Assembly (NCBI RefSeq): GCF_003086295.3
Contig: NC_092053.1
Span: 86,241,671 to 86,305,670, forward strand
DNA length: 64,000 bases
Source: Arachis hypogaea
Lineage: Eukaryota > Streptophyta > Magnoliopsida > Fabales > Fabaceae
Direction of reading: 5' to 3'
Below the pieces are notes generated by a model. The model was not told the origin of the DNA and did no database searches. It worked only from the letters and a program-made list of their open reading frames with translations. Shown piece after piece: positions 41,314 to 53,868 of the stretch (the first letter of the stretch is position 1; each line of letters starts with the position of its first letter). The position numbers were made by a program, and so were the translations under genes.

Positions 41314-42957
41314 GGATGCACAAAACCATGGTCTAAACATATCTTCACAACTTCGCATAACTAACCAGCAAGTGCACTGGGTCGTCCAAGTAATAAACCT
41401 TACGTGAGTAAGGGTCGATCCCACGGAGATTGTTGGTATGAAGCAAGCTATTGTCACCTTGTAAATCTCAGTCAGGCGGATATAAAATAGTTATGGAGTT
41501 TTCGAAATTAATACTAAAATAAGGATAGAAATACTTATGTAAATCATTGGTGAGAATTTTAGATAAGCGTATGGAGATGCATTCATTCCTCTGAACCTCT
41601 GCTTTCCTGCTGTCTTCATCCAATCAGTCTTACTCCTTTCTATGGCTGGCTTTGTGTAAGGATGTCACCGGTGCCAATGGCTACTTTCAATCCTCTCAGG
41701 AAAATGGTCCAAATGCTCTGTCACAGCATGACTAATCGTCTGGAGGCATCACCCTTGTCGTTGGTTGCATCCTATTCCTCTCTGTGAAAATGGTCCGATG
41801 CGCTGTCACTGCATGGCTAATCATCTTGGAGGTTCTCGATCATACTGGAATAGAATTTACTATCCTTTTGCGTCTGTCACTACGCCTAGCACTCGCGAGT
41901 TTGGAGTTCGTCACAGTCATTCAATCCCAAAGTCCTACTCGGAATACCACGGACAAGGTTTAGACTTTCCGGACTCTCATGAATGCCGCCATCAATCTAG
42001 CTTATACCACGAAGATTCTGATTAAGAGATCTAAGAGATACTCATTCAATCTAATGTAGAACGGAAGTCGTTGTCAGGCACGCGTTCATAGGGAATGATG
42101 ATGATTGTCACGTTCATCACATTCAGGTTGAAGTGCGAATGAATATCTTAGAAACTGAATAAGTTGAATTGAATAGAAAACAGTAGTACTTTGCATTAAT
42201 CCTTGAGGAACAGCAGAGCTCCACACCTTAATCTATGGAGTGCAGAAACTCTACCGTTGGAAATACATAAGTGATAATGGATTTCATTGGTCTCGGCCCC
42301 AGAGGGGAACCGGAGTAACCAAGACTACGAATACAATGATAAAAAGTTCTATTTATAATAAACTAGTCACTAGGGTTTACAGAAGTAAGTAATTGATGCA
42401 TAAATCCACTTCTGAGGCCCACTTGGTGTGTGCTTGGGCTGAGCTTAAAGTCTACACGTGGAGAGGTCATTCTTGGAGTTGAACGCCAGCTTTTGTGCCA
42501 GTTTGGGCGTTGAACTCCACTTTGCAACTTGTTTCTGGCGCTGGACGCCAGAATTGGGCAGAGAGCTGGCGTTGAACGCCAGTTTGCGTCATCTAAAATT
42601 GGGCAAAGTATGAACTATTATATATTGCTGGAAAGCCCTGGATGTCTACTTTCCAATGCAATTGAAAGCGCGCCATTTTGAGTTCTGTAGCTCCAGAAAA
42701 TCCATTTTGAGTGCAGGGAGGTCAGAATCCAACAGCATCAGCAGTCCTTCTTCAACCTCTGAATCTGATTTTTGCTCAAGTCCCTCCATTTCAGCCAGAA
42801 AATACCTGAAATCACAGAAAAACACACAAACTCATAGTAAAGTCCAGAAATGTGAATTTAACATAAAAAATAATGAAAACATCCCTAAAAGTAACTAGAT
42901 TCTACTAAAAACATACTAAAAACAATGCCAAAAAGCGTATAAATTATCCGCTCATCA
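41314..42957 (-). repeat. R6 LTR (about 1,644 bp), internal sequence on both sides
   Basis: The minus strand starts TGATGAGCGGATAATTTATA at 42957. TATA box at 42350-42357, palindrome array at 42475-42583, shared module at about 42612-42706. It is R1-type. The 3' UTR and cassette abut one end, a PBS the other. Confidence 0.85.
42475..42583. repeat. Palindromic word array in R6 LTR
   Basis: TTGAACGCCAGC, GGGCGTTGAACTCC, CTGGCGCTGGACGCCAG and CTGGCGTTGAACGCCAG; same place as in the R1 LTR. Confidence 0.85.
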
Positions 42958-42995
42958 CAACACCAAACTTAAATTGTTGCTTGTCCCCAAGCAAC
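42958..42995 (-). promoter_or_regulatory. R6 terminal hairpin-PPT cassette
   Basis: Minus strand: perfect hairpin GTTGCTTG-GGGA-CAAGCAAC, then AATTTAAGTTTGGTGTTG up to the LTR. Confidence 0.7.
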
Positions 42996-44104
42996 TGAAA
43001 ATCAAATAGGATAAAAAGAAGAGAATATACTATAAATTCCAAACTATCAATGAAACATAGCTCCAATCAAATGAGCGGGACTTATAGCTTTTTGCCTCTT
43101 GAATAGTTCTGGCATCTCACTTTATCCATTGATGTTCAGAATGATTGGCATCTATAGGAACTCAGAGTTCAGATAGTGTTATTGATTCTCCTAGTTCAGT
43201 ATGATGATTCTTGAACACATCTATTTTATGAGTCTTGGCCGTGGCCCTAAGCACCTTGTTTTCCAGTATTACCACCGGATACATAAATGCCACAAACACA
43301 TAACTGGGTGAACCTTTTCAGATTGTGACTCAGCTTTGCTAAAGTCCCCAATTAGAGGTGTCCAGGGTTCTTAAGCACACTCTTTTTTTTGCTTTGGACC
43401 TTGACTTTAACCGCTCAGTCTCACGTTTTCACTTGACACCTACACGCCACAAGCACATGGTTAGGGACAGCTTAGTTTAGCCGCTTAGACCAGGATTTTA
43501 TTCCTGTAGGCCCTCCTATCCACTGATGCTCAAAGCCTTGGGATCCTCTTTATTTACCCTTGACTTTTGGTTTTAAGGGTTATTGGCTTTTTGCTCTTGC
43601 CTCTTGGTTTTAAGAGCTTTTGGCTTTTTCTGCTTGCTTTTTCTTTCTATTTTTTTTCGCCTATTTTATTTTATTTTTTCTGCAAGCTTTGTTCTTTGCT
43701 GCTTTTTCTTGCTTCAAGAATCATTTTTATGATTTTTCAGATTATCAAATAACATGTCTCCTAGTCATCATTCTTTCAAGAGCCAACATATTTAACATTC
43801 TTAAACAACAACTTCAAAAGACATATGCACTGTTCAAGCATACATTCAGAAAACAAAAAGCATTGTCACCATATCAATATAATTAAACTAAGTTCAAGGA
43901 TAAATTCAAAACTCATGTACTTCTTGTTCTTTTGAATTAAAACATTTTTCATTTAAGAGGGGTGATAGATTCATAGGACATTCATAACTTTAAGACAAAG
44001 TTACTAACTACTAATGATCATGTAATGAAGACACAAACATAGATAAGCACTTAACATAGAGAAAACAAAAAACAGAAGAAATAAGAACAAGGAATGAATC
44101 CACC
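42996..44104 (-). other. R6 3' untranslated region
   Basis: No gene. Collinear with 3243-4342 of R1. Confidence 0.7.
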
Positions 44105-45253
44105 TTAGTGATGGTGGCGTTTCCTTCTTGAGGAACCAATGATGTCCTTGAGCTCTTCTATGTCTCTTCCTTGTCTTTGTTGCTCCTCCCTCATTGCTTT
44201 TTGATCTTCTCTAATTTCATGAAGGATGATGGAGTGCTCTTGATGTTCCACCCTTAATTGTCCCATGTTGGAACTTAATTCTCCTAGGGAGGTGTTGATT
44301 TTCTTCCAATAGTTTTGTGGAGGAAAATGCATATGAGGCATCTCCGGGATCTCATGGTGATGAGCTTCCTGCGCCTCTTGAGCTCCATGAATGGGCTCTC
44401 TTGCTTGCTCCATTTTTTTTCTTAGTGATGGGCTTCTCTTTCTCAATGTGAATGTCTCCTTCTATGGAAGCTCCAGTTGAGTAACATAGATGGCAGATAA
44501 GATGAGGAAAAGCTAGCCATGCCCCAGGAGAGGGCTTTTCGGCTATTTTGTAGAGTTCAAGGGAGATGACTTCATGAACCTCTACTTCTTCTCCAATCAT
44601 GATGCTATGGATCATGATGGCCCGATCCACAGTAACTTCAGATCGGTTGCTAGTGGGGATGATGGAGCGTTGGATGAACTCCAACCATCCTCTAGCCACA
44701 GGCTTGAGGTCCAATCTTCTTAGTTGAACCGGCTTGCCTTTGGAGTCAATCTTCCATTGAGCTCCTTCCACACATATGTCCATGAGGACTTGGTCCAACC
44801 TTTGATTAAAGTTGACCCTTCTAGTGTAGGGGCGTTCATCTCCTTGCATCATAGGCAAGTTAAACGCCAACCTCACATTTTCCGGACTAAAATCCAAGTA
44901 TTTCCCCCGAACCATTGTAACATAGTTCTTTGGATCCGCGTTCTTACTTTGATCATGGTTCTTGGTGATCCATGCATTGGCATAGAACTCTTGAACCATT
45001 AGGATGCCGACTTGTTGGATGGGATTTGTTAAAACTTCCCGACCTCTTCTTTGAATTTCATGTCGGATCTCCGGATACTCATTTCTTTTGAGTTTGAAAG
45101 GGACCTCGGGGATCACCTTCTTCTTGGCCACAACATCATAGAAGTGGTCTTGATGAGCTTTGGAGATGAATCTTTCCATCTCCCATTACTCGGAGGTGGA
45201 AGTTTTTGTCTTCCCTTTCCCTTTTCTAGAGGATTCTCCGGTCTTAGGTGCCA
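44105..45253 (-). pseudogene. R6 ORF2, broken copy of R1 ORF2
   Basis: ATG at 45251-45253 (MAPKTGESSRKGKGKTK). A TAA at 45186-45188 replaces the Ser codon of R1. The frame then follows R1 closely (YPEIRHEIQRRGREVL, LMVQEFYANAW, FSPENVRLAFNLP, WLEFIQRSI) until a run of A near 44412-44420 shifts it. The coiled-coil end continues in the new frame to GSSRRKRHHH at 44105. Otherwise nearly the same length as R1. Confidence 0.85.
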
Positions 45254-45309
45254 TCAATGGTAATGGAAAAACAAAAAGCTTATGCTTTTACCATACCAAA
45301 CTTAGAATA

Positions 45310-45327
45310 TTGCTCGCCCTCGAGCAA
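45310..45327 (-). promoter_or_regulatory. R6 internal hairpin (cassette)
   Basis: Minus strand: perfect TTGCTCG-AGGG-CGAGCAA, followed by TTCTAAGTTTGGTATGG at about 45290-45306. Confidence 0.6.
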
Positions 45328-45448
45328 GAAAATAAAGAATTAGATGAAGAAGAAGAAGAAGAAAAGATGGAGAAGAGGGGGGAGGTGTGTTTTGGCCAAG
45401 AAGAGAAGAGAGGGTTGTGTTGTGTGAAAATGAGGAAGAATGGAGGGC

Positions 45449-45459
45449 TTTATATAGGG
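45449..45459 (-). promoter_or_regulatory. Internal TATA box upstream of R6 ORF2
   Basis: Minus strand CCTATATAAAG, the same as 1893-1903 in R1, about 200 bp before the ORF2 ATG. Confidence 0.55.
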
Positions 45460-45815
45460 AAGGGAGGGGGGGTTAAGGTTCGGCCATATGGGTGGGTTTG
45501 GGTGGGAAATTGATTTGAATTTTGAAGGTAGGTGGAGTTTATTGGGTAGGTTTACGGGGAAGAGTGGGTGGATGTGAGTGGTGAAGGGTTAATAGGGAAG
45601 AGAGATGGAGGTGATAGGTGAAGGGTTTTGGGGAAGAGTGTTTATTGGGAATAGAGGATGATTGAGAAGAGAGAAGAGAGTGAGTGGAGGTAGGTGGGGA
45701 TCCTGTGGGGTCTACAGATCCTGAGATGATCCTGTGGGGTCCACAGATCCTGAGGTGTTCAAGGATTTACAACCTTGCACCAAATTAGGCATGTAAAATG
45801 CCCTTGCACACAACT

Positions 45816-46036
45816 CTGGGCGTTCAGCGCCAGGTTGGTGCCCATTTGTTGCCCATTTCTGGCGTTGAACGCCAGAACCATGCTTGTTCTGGGCGTTCAG
45901 TGCCAGCTCTTCTCCAGGGTGCAATTCTGGCGTTCAGCGCCCAGATGCTGCCCATTTTGTGCGTTCAGCGCCCAGATACTGCCCATTTTGGGCGTTCAGC
46001 ACCAGAACCATGCTCTGTTCTGGCGTTGAACGCCAA
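45816..46036. repeat. Palindromic word array in R6 spacer
   Basis: About eight imperfect TGGCGTTNAACGCCA words, two more than in R1, so the array changes copy number within the family. Confidence 0.9.
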
Positions 46037-46163
46037 ACAGGTGCTTCCTCCAGGGTGTGATTTTTCTTCCGCTGTTTTTGATTCTGTTTATAAATTTTTC
46101 GTTTATTTTGTGACTCCACATGATCATGAACCTATGAAAAGAAAAATAAAATTAAATAAATAA

Positions 46164-46213
46164 ACATTGGGTTGCCTTCCAACAAGCGCTTCTTTAATGT
46201 CAATAGCTTGACA
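46164..46213 (-). promoter_or_regulatory. Conserved post-stop block in R6
   Basis: Minus strand GACATTAAAGAAGCGCTTGT then TGGAAGGCAACCCAA, about 20 bp after the main ORF stop. Confidence 0.6.
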
Positions 46214-46231
46214 GTGGGCTCTCATGGAGCT

Positions 46232-48522
46232 TCACAGATGTGCAGAGCTTTGTTGAGACCTCCCAACACCAAACTTAGAGTTTGGATATGGGGGTTTGAC
46301 ACCAAACTTAGAGTTTGGTTGTGGCCTCCCAACACCAAACTTAGAGTTTGACTGTGGGGGCTTTGGTTGACTCTGCTTTGAGAGAAGCTTTTTCTGCTTC
46401 CTCTCCATGAATGCAGAGAGAGATCCTTGAGTTGTAAACACAAGGTTGTCCTTATTTAATTGAAGGATCAATTCTCCTCTGTCCACATCAATCACAGCTC
46501 TTGCTGTGGCTAGGAAAGGTCTTCCTAGGATGATGGATTCATCCTCTTCCTTTCCAGTATCCAGGACTATGAAATCAGCAGGGATGTAAAGGCCTTCAAC
46601 CTTTACTAACACGTCCTCTACTTGTCCATAAGCCTGTTTTCTTGAATTGTCTGCCATCTCTAATGAGATTTTAGCAGCTTGCACCCCATAGATTCCCAGT
46701 TTCTCTATTACAGAGCCTTAAAGATCATGGTGCCTATGGTACAAGGTATTATGAACTTTCCAGGATCCTGTCTCTTCTGAGACAATGTCAGTTGATCCAG
46801 ATCACTTAGCTCATTGGTGAACAAGGGAGGTTCATCTTCCCAAGTTTCAATACCAAATAATTTGGCATTTAGCTTCATGATTGCACCAAGGAACTTGGCA
46901 GCTTGCTCTTCAGTAACATCCTGATTCTCTTCAGAAGAGGAATACTCATCAGAGCTCATGAATGGCATAAGGAGGTTCAATGGAATCTCTATGGTCTCTA
47001 GATGAGTCTCAGATTCCTTAGGTTCCTCAGAGGGAAGCTCCTTATTGATCACTGGACATCCCAGGAGGTCTTCCTCCTTGGGATTCACGTCTTTCTTTTC
47101 CTCTCTAGGTTCGGCCGTGTTGACTATGTCAATGGCCTTACACTCTTCTTTTGGATTCTCTTATGTATTGCTTGGGAGAGTACTAGGAGGGATTTCAGTG
47201 ATCCTTTTACTCAGCTGGCCCACTTGTGCTTCCAAATTTCTAATGGAAGACCTTGTTTCATTCATGAAACTCACAGTGGCCTTAGATAGATCAGAGACTA
47301 AATTTGCTAAGCTAGATGGATTCTGCTCAGAATTCTCTGTCTGTTGCTGAGTGGATGATGGAAAAGGCTTGCTATTGCTAAACCTGTTTCTTCCACCATT
47401 ATTAAAGCCTTGTTGAGGCTTTTGATCCTTCCATGAGAGATTTGGGTGATTTCTCCATGATGGATTGTAGGTGTTTCCATATGGTTCACCCATGTATTTT
47501 AACTCTGCTATTGCAGGGTTCTCAGGATAATAAGCTTCTTCCTCAGAAGATGCCTCTTGAGTACTGTTGGATGCAGCTTGCATTCCATTCAGACTCTGAG
47601 AAATCATATTGACTTGCTGAGTCAATATTTTATTTTGAGCCAATATGGCATTCAGAGTATCAAATTTAAGAACTCCCTTCTTCATAGGCGTCCCATTACT
47701 CACAGGATTCCTTTCAGAAGTGTACATAAACTGGTTATTAGCAACCATGTCAATGAGTTTTTGAGCTTCTGCAGGCGTTTTCTTTAGGTGAATGGATCCA
47801 CCTGCAGAAGTATCCAATGACATCTTTGATAGCTCAGATAAACCATCATAGAATATATCCAGGATGGTCCATTCTGAAAGCATGTTAGAAGGACACTTTT
47901 TGGTCAGCTGCTTGTATCTTTCCCAACCTTCATAGAGGGATTCACCTTCTTTCTGTCTGAAGGTTTGAACATCAGCTCTAAGCTTGCTCAGCTTTTGAGG
48001 AGGAAAGAACTTGGCTAAGAAAGCCGTGACCAGCTTATCCCAAGAGTTCAGGCTGTCTTTGGATTGAGAGTCCAACCATATTCTAGCTCTGTCTCTTACA
48101 GCAAAAGGGAAAAGCATGAGCCTGTAGACTTCAGAATCTACTCCATTAGTCTTAACAGTATCACAGATCTACAAGAATTCAGTTAAGAACTGAAAATGAT
48201 CTTCAGATGGAAGTCCATGAAACTTGCAGTTCTGCTACATCAGAGAAACTAGCTGAGGTTTCAGCTCAAAATTGTTTGCTCCAATGGTAGGAATGGAGAT
48301 GCTTCTTCCATGTAAATTGGAATTAGGTGCAGTAAAGTCACCAAGCATTCTCCTTGCATTATTGTTGTTGGGTTCGGCTGCCATCTCCTTTACTTGTTCG
48401 AAATTTTCAATAAGGTTGTCTCTGGATTGTTGTAATTTAGCTTCTCTTAGTTTTCTCTTCAGAGTCCTTTCAGGTTCTGGATCAGCTTCAATAAGAATGC
48501 CTTTTTCTTTGTCCCTGCTCAT
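46232..48522 (-). pseudogene. R6 gag-protease with NSKFGV tail
   Basis: ATG 48522 (MSRDKEKGILIEADPEPE). In-frame stops at 48235-48237 and 48169-48171 (TAG), and at 47161-47163 (TAA where R1 has GAA). The Gag core is clear: MLFPFAVRDRARIWL, FLAKFFPPQKLSKLR, ESLYEGWERYKQL. No zinc knuckle seen. Near 46708, about 40 bp present in R1 are missing; this removes the protease active-site DLG motif and shifts the frame. The C-terminal part (46684-46232) keeps ILGRPFLATARAVID and three NSKFGV repeats. Inactive protease, broken Gag. Confidence 0.88.
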
Positions 48523-48668
48523 AAGAAAGAGAAGAGAAAAAGAAAAGAAGAGGAATCCTCTATGTCACAGTAAAGAGGTTCCTTATTGTTAGTAGAAGAA
48601 GAAAAGGAATAGGGGTGAAGAAGAATGAAGAATCCAAACACAAAGGTGATGATAGGAGCAGAGATGTG

Positions 48669-48706
48669 AGATGAAGAGAAGTGTTAGTAGATGAAGAGAA
48701 GTGTTA
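48669..48706. repeat. Junction duplication between R6 and R7
   Basis: AGATGAAGAGAAGTGTTA occurs twice, 20 bp apart (48669-48686 and 48689-48706), exactly where R6 gag leader sequence changes to R7 3' UTR. Looks like end-joining filler or slippage. Confidence 0.7.
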
Positions 48707-49283
48707 AGCTGACCAATGATTCAATTTGGGATATTACTTATTTTTCTGCTTAAGGCTAGTAATGTAGTAAAATATAGAATAAAGGGGATTTAAAAGGCTC
48801 AAAGTCGGCTAACAAAGGTGAATGGAAGGGTAGGCTATTTGGGGTAAGTGAGTTAATAAAATAATGGCCTCAATCATATGCATGCATATAATACATTAAA
48901 TATTGGACATATATGATGGAACAAAATATAGATCACAATCATAGAGAAGCAAACACACAAGAATAAAAAATTTTATGGTTGAATAGTGCAACCATTTTAT
49001 TAGGCTCAAGTCTCACAGGTTGTGTGTTCTAGCTTTTAACTATGTTCCAAATACAACTTTCTAAACAAGTTTAACGCAAAAGTTTTGATTTAAATTAGTG
49101 AATTTTTTTTTAAAATAGGGTCTTAAAAAGAAACTTATTATTTTCAACCAGTTAGAACATGCATGCAAATAACCTATTACTATGCACTTTTATTCTATCC
49201 TAACAAAAGAAAAATAAAATAAATATCCTATTTTATTGGTGTTTAAGGAAGAAAAATTACCTCTGGAAGTCAGGTACTGACCG
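48707..49283 (-). other. R7 3' untranslated region (partial)
   Basis: No gene. Collinear with about 29560-30146 of R5. Confidence 0.7.
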
Positions 49284-49321
49284 ACCTCCCCACACTTAAA
49301 GCTTCGCACCGTCCTCGGTAC
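49284..49321 (-). promoter_or_regulatory. R7 internal hairpin-PPT cassette
   Basis: Minus strand: GTACCG-AGGA-CGGTGC (one mismatch), then CTTTAAGTGTGGGGAGGT. Confidence 0.65.
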
Positions 49322-50561
49322 CATCAGTCAGGAACAACGGGGGGCTGGTAGCAGCATCTCCACAATCGGGACCGTCATGGCTCCCTATGCTGGTAAATGA
49401 AGTGGAGTCCGGGGTGTCTGGGTCTTCTTTAGGTGGGTGGTGATCAACAAGCAGCTTCTTGAGGTATGTAAATCTGCGCTTGTTACGGCGCTCTCTTTGC
49501 TTTTCTTTCCGTTCAATCCGGTCTAGTCTCTCAATTATCTGATGGAGCAGTTAGTTTGTTGAGGGTGCTTGTAATGTAGGAAGAGAAGGAATATCTTCGG
49601 CCAGTTCTGCAGGCCGGCTATGAATGGCTGCTGGAGGTCTGATATATTTCCCATTAGGGACGTACTGATAATCCCGTGGAATCATAGCCTTGGTGTCCCC
49701 AGCTCTGTAGGAGACTTCGGCTGTTGAGACTAGATCTGAAACTAAGGCTGGAAAAGGTAGGTTGCCCGCAATCTGTACGTGTCCCATAGCATGCTTAATG
49801 TGTCTTGGTAAATTGAGGTGCTAGTCTGTAAGGATACACCAAAGTAGAACAGCTATGTCTACAGTGAAGGAGGACTCGTGAGTGCTCGAAAAGACGTAAT
49901 GGGACATAATCTGTGCCCATACTCGAGCCTCCAAGGTGAGTGCTGAAGCTATGATTCCCTTAGGTCGGGATTGATGGTATCCGTTTATCCATATGCTGCC
50001 AGGATGTGCTATAACTCTGAGAACGGCGTCCTAGTCAAATTAGTATGTCTGGCGCTTGAGTGAGGCTTCTTGAAATGCGTCCAATCCTTTTGGAGCAGGG
50101 GGAAGATCTAAAGCTCGCTGAATGGCCTCTTCAGTTGTGGGGACTTGCTTCTGACGGACATAGACCGACTGCATGGTTGTAATGTAAAAATTGGAGTAGA
50201 ATTCAACTACCCATGATAGATTAACCTGTCGTTGCTGTCTCCGTAGGAATCCCTAATGTCTTCGCTGAATGCGGGGCTCGACAAATTCAACAATGTTGGT
50301 CGGGAGGATGAGAAGGTGTTTGTTATTGTAATTCCTCTCAGCCAGGATAGGGAACATCTGCTCATAGTAGCAGTTAGGAAACCGCGCAGTGTCCTTTGCT
50401 GGGAAAGCTTTTTCTTTTTCATCGACCTTGATGATCCTCTTGATTCGTTTTGTTGAGGGCTTTACTGCTGTTGAAGATGGCTCTGCCACTAATGTTCTTT
50501 CAGTTCCTTTCCTTGCTGGTGGTTTGGGATTTGCTTTCTCTTTACCTTTCCTGGTGGCCAT
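49296..50561 (-). pseudogene. R7 ORF2 (MATRKGKEK type), broken
   Basis: ATG at 50559-50561. MATRKGKEKANPKPPARKG, KVDEKEKAFPAKDTARF and FPILAERNYNNKHLL match R5. A stop after VEPRIQRRH (50253) and several later breaks interrupt it. The part from SDLVSTAEVSYRAGDTKAM and the ending TEDGAKL, with stop at 49296-49298, can be followed. Confidence 0.72.
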
Positions 50562-51411
50562 CTTAAAAAGGGAAAAAGTAAGTAACTTTAAAAGTTTAAG
50601 GGTTAGAGCAAGGAAGAGAAGGATACAAGTGATAATCAATGCACGGTAAAGAAGGATGTCGTTAACACATGGTCGCGAATCCATGTGAAAAGTTCATCAA
50701 TAGAAATATAGCAAGTGCATGTGAGGGCAAATGAATGCAAGATGTTTATTGGCATGCCGGCAAAGGCATGAGTAGCATAGATCAAGCATTAAATGTCCAA
50801 GTTAGATTACCAACCCTTTCAAACTAACAACCTGTTTGTATTGACAATTATATTTAATTAATAAAATATAAAAGAGGTTTTGTGAAAAACAGGCATTAGA
50901 GTAGTAGAATAGAATAATTTGAAATAATGTGCAATGCCATACGGGCTTTTTCACAAACACTTAGCATGCATGGTAAATATGTTATAGAAAGTATCAAATT
51001 GAAGTAATATTAATTGTCAAACAATTCCACAATAATTCACAAGCAAAATATAAAAGAAAATAATTACCCAATAAAATTTCTAACACCAATTAAAGTAAGA
51101 AAAAGAAAAGAAAAAGAAAGAAAAAGTAAATATAGATAATGAAAGTAAAAAGAAAAAGAAGAAGAAAACATAAATAAAAATAATAAAGGAAAAGTAAAAA
51201 GTAAATAAAAAAAGAAAAGAACCTTGATAATGGATGTGAAAAAATAATAAGGGAGGAGAAAGTAAAAAGTGAGAAAGAATAAGGAAGGAAGAAGAAAGAA
51301 GAAAGAAATAATAAGGGAAAGAAAAGATTTGAATTTGGAGAAGAAAAGATAAGATATCTTGGCTGATCTGGATAAGCTGTACGTCGCATATGACACGGAC
51401 GATAATTTCAG
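50562..51411 (-). other. R7 leader upstream of ORF2
   Basis: No gene. The minus strand is pyrimidine-rich (51080-51330), as in R5; long hydrophobic ORFs here come from T-rich sequence. Confidence 0.6.
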
Positions 51412-51912
51412 GTGACGCGGACGCGTGGAACACGCGATCGCGTGGCCTGATTTGTGCTATTGGCGCAAGTGCAGCCTCGCATTCGCACAACTCTCTGTTT
51501 TAAATGCAATTTGCCAAAAGTCTAGGTGACGTATTCGCGTGGGTGACGCGGACGCGTGAATGGCCATATTTTGAAAATGATGTGGCTGCGTGGGGCACGC
51601 GGTCGCGTGGGGCACGCGGTCGCGTGGTAGGGCTTTTGCTTCTAGCATCAATCCAGCCCAACTCCATCATAACTTGCTGGCATACACCTCTTTACATCGA
51701 TTTTGCAGGGCCACGCGGTCGCATGGGTGACGCGGACGCGTGGGGAGGCTATTTTTCAAATGACGCGGACGCGTCAGCAACGCGGTCGCGTGGGCATGTT
51801 TGTGCCTAAGGCACGCCTCCAACCACGCTTTCGCGTGACTCTCTACTTCTCTTCTTCTTAGTTTTTAATGCACTATGACGCGGACGCGTCAGCGACGCTG
51901 GCGCGTCGCGTG
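51412..51912. repeat. ACGCGNNCGCGT word array in R7 spacer
   Basis: Words such as GACGCGGACGCGTGG, CACGCGATCGCGTGG and CACGCGGTCGCGTGG, more than ten copies, some directly repeated (51596-51625). Same place as in R5. Confidence 0.9.
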
Positions 51913-52122
51913 CCTCTCTCTCTCTTTTTTTTTATGCAGCATGCAGATGCAAATGCAGGCTCTATGCAGTTATATGCAGAGGTTATAAGAAGAGTCATTA
52001 ACAAAAACAAAAATAGAATAAAGTAAAATGAAACTAAGACTTAAACGGAACGATCAGACTATGGTGTGTTGTCTCCCACCTAGCACTTTGCTTTTATGTC
52101 CTTAAGTTGGACGTCTTCAGGC

Positions 52123-53868
52123 TCATTCTGCTTTTGTTGGTGGGTCTTCCAAGAGAAAAACCTTTAGCTCTTTGTGATCCTTCATCTTCTCTCCATGATA
52201 AAGCTTCAGGCGATGTCCAATGACCTTTAAGAATTTGGAGCTAGAAGGATGACGTAGGTGAAAAACTCCGTATGGCTCTGCCTTTTCTACTCTGTAGGGG
52301 GCTTCCCATCTTGACCTTAGTTTTCCTGGCATAAGCCTCAGTCTGGAGTTATAAAGAAGAACTAACTCCCCTGGTCTGAATTTTCTCCTTTTAATGTGCT
52401 TGTCATGGACAACCTTCATCTTCTCTTTGTATTGCCTGGAATTGTCATATGTTTCTAGTTGAAGATTCTCTAATTCTGCTAGTTGCAGCTTTCTTTCAGC
52501 ACCAGATTCTTCATAATTCATATTGGATTCCCTTACAGCTCAGAAGGCCTTGTGTTCCACCTCCACTGGAAGGTGGCAAGCCTTTCCGTACACTAAGCAG
52601 AAGGTGCTCATCCTGATAGGTGTTTTGTATGCTGTTCTATATGCCCAGAGTGCATCTTGTAGCCTAGCACTCCAATCTTTCCTATGGGGCTTTACTATCT
52701 TCTTCAAAATGTGTTTAATTTCTCTGTCAGACACTTCTGCTTGTCCATTGGTTTGGGGGTGATAAGCTGTTGCTACTTTATGAACTATCCCATGCTTCTT
52801 CAGTAATCTTGTTAGTCTCCTGTTACAAAAGTGAGTGCCTTGATTGCTCACGATTGCTCATTGTGATCCAAAGCGATAGATAATATGGTTTCTAACAAAA
52901 GAAACAACAGTGTTAGCGTCATCAGTACGGGTAGGAATTGGTTCCACCCATTTAGAAACATAATCTACATCTAACAGTATATAAAGGTAACCATTAGAAT
53001 TTGGAAATAGACCCATGAAGTCAATGCCCCAAACATAAAGAATTTCACAGAAAAGTATAATCTGTTGAGGCATCTCATCCCTCTTGGATATATTACCAAA
53101 TCTTTGGCATGGGGAACACGATTTACAATATTCAGCAGCATCTTTAAAAAGAGTAGGCCACCAGAATCCACAATCTAAGATTTTTCTAGCTGTTCTTTGA
53201 GGGCCAAAATGTCCTCCACTCTCAGATGAGTGGCATGCCTTTAAAATGGACTGGAATTCTGATTGCGGTACACATCTTCTAATTACCTGGTCAGCACCAC
53301 ATCTCCACAAATATGGATCATCACATATAAAATATTTAGACTCACTTTTCAGCATGTCACTTTGACGTTTATTAAAATTTGGAGGGGATGTATGGCTAAC
53401 TAGATAATTAACTACAGGTGCATACCAAGGAACTACTTCGGATACTGCGTGCAGGCTATCAAAGGGAAAAGTATCATTGATAGGAGTGGAGTCATCCTTA
53501 ATGTGCTCAAGGCGACTCAATTGGTCTGCCACTAAATTCTGGTTACCACTCCTGTCCTTAATTTCTAAATCAAATTCTTGCAGTAGCAATATCCAACATA
53601 TCAACCTTGGTTTGGACTCTTTTTTAGCTAATAAATATTTTAGGGCTGCATGGTCTGAGTATACTACTACCTTAGTACCAAGTAAATAGGCTCAGAATTT
53701 ATCCAGAGCAAAAACAATAGCAAGAAGCTCTTTTTCAATAGTAGTATAATTAGATTGAGCAGCATCTAATATTTTAGATGCATAAGCGATTACGAAAGGA
53801 TCTTTACCTTCGCGTTGGGCCAGTGCTACTCCTACTTCATGGTTGGAAGCATCACACATAATTTCAAA
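52123..53868 (-). pseudogene. R7 RNase H and integrase
   Basis: Continues the RT frame after a stop at 53869-53871. RNase H has MCDASNHEVGVALAQ and [16 protein letters not shown] at 53692-53694. The integrase zinc domain is present ([19 protein letters not shown]). In the core the first Asp (DFMGLFPNS) and the Glu ([11 protein letters not shown]) remain, but the second Asp is Asn ([11 protein letters not shown]). Stops also at 52858-52860 and near 52535. The C-terminal LMPGKLRSRWEAPYRVEKAEP ends at 52123. Catalytically dead. Confidence 0.88.

Larger units (their letters stand above)
41241..48706 (-). mobile_element. R6: second R1-type element without RT/INT, truncated
   Basis: Minus-strand order: gag-pro with NSKFGV tail, post-stop block, palindrome array, TATA box, cassette, ORF2, 3' UTR, terminal cassette, LTR, then a decayed PBS and about 50 bp more. 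Same plan as R1. No 5' LTR precedes gag; the sequence jumps into R7 at about 48706. Confidence 0.83.

Noticed and set aside
51064..51490. Hydrophobic ORFs that look like membrane proteins in R7
   Set aside because: They arise from pyrimidine-rich leader sequence (Phe, Leu, Ser runs), in several frames at once.
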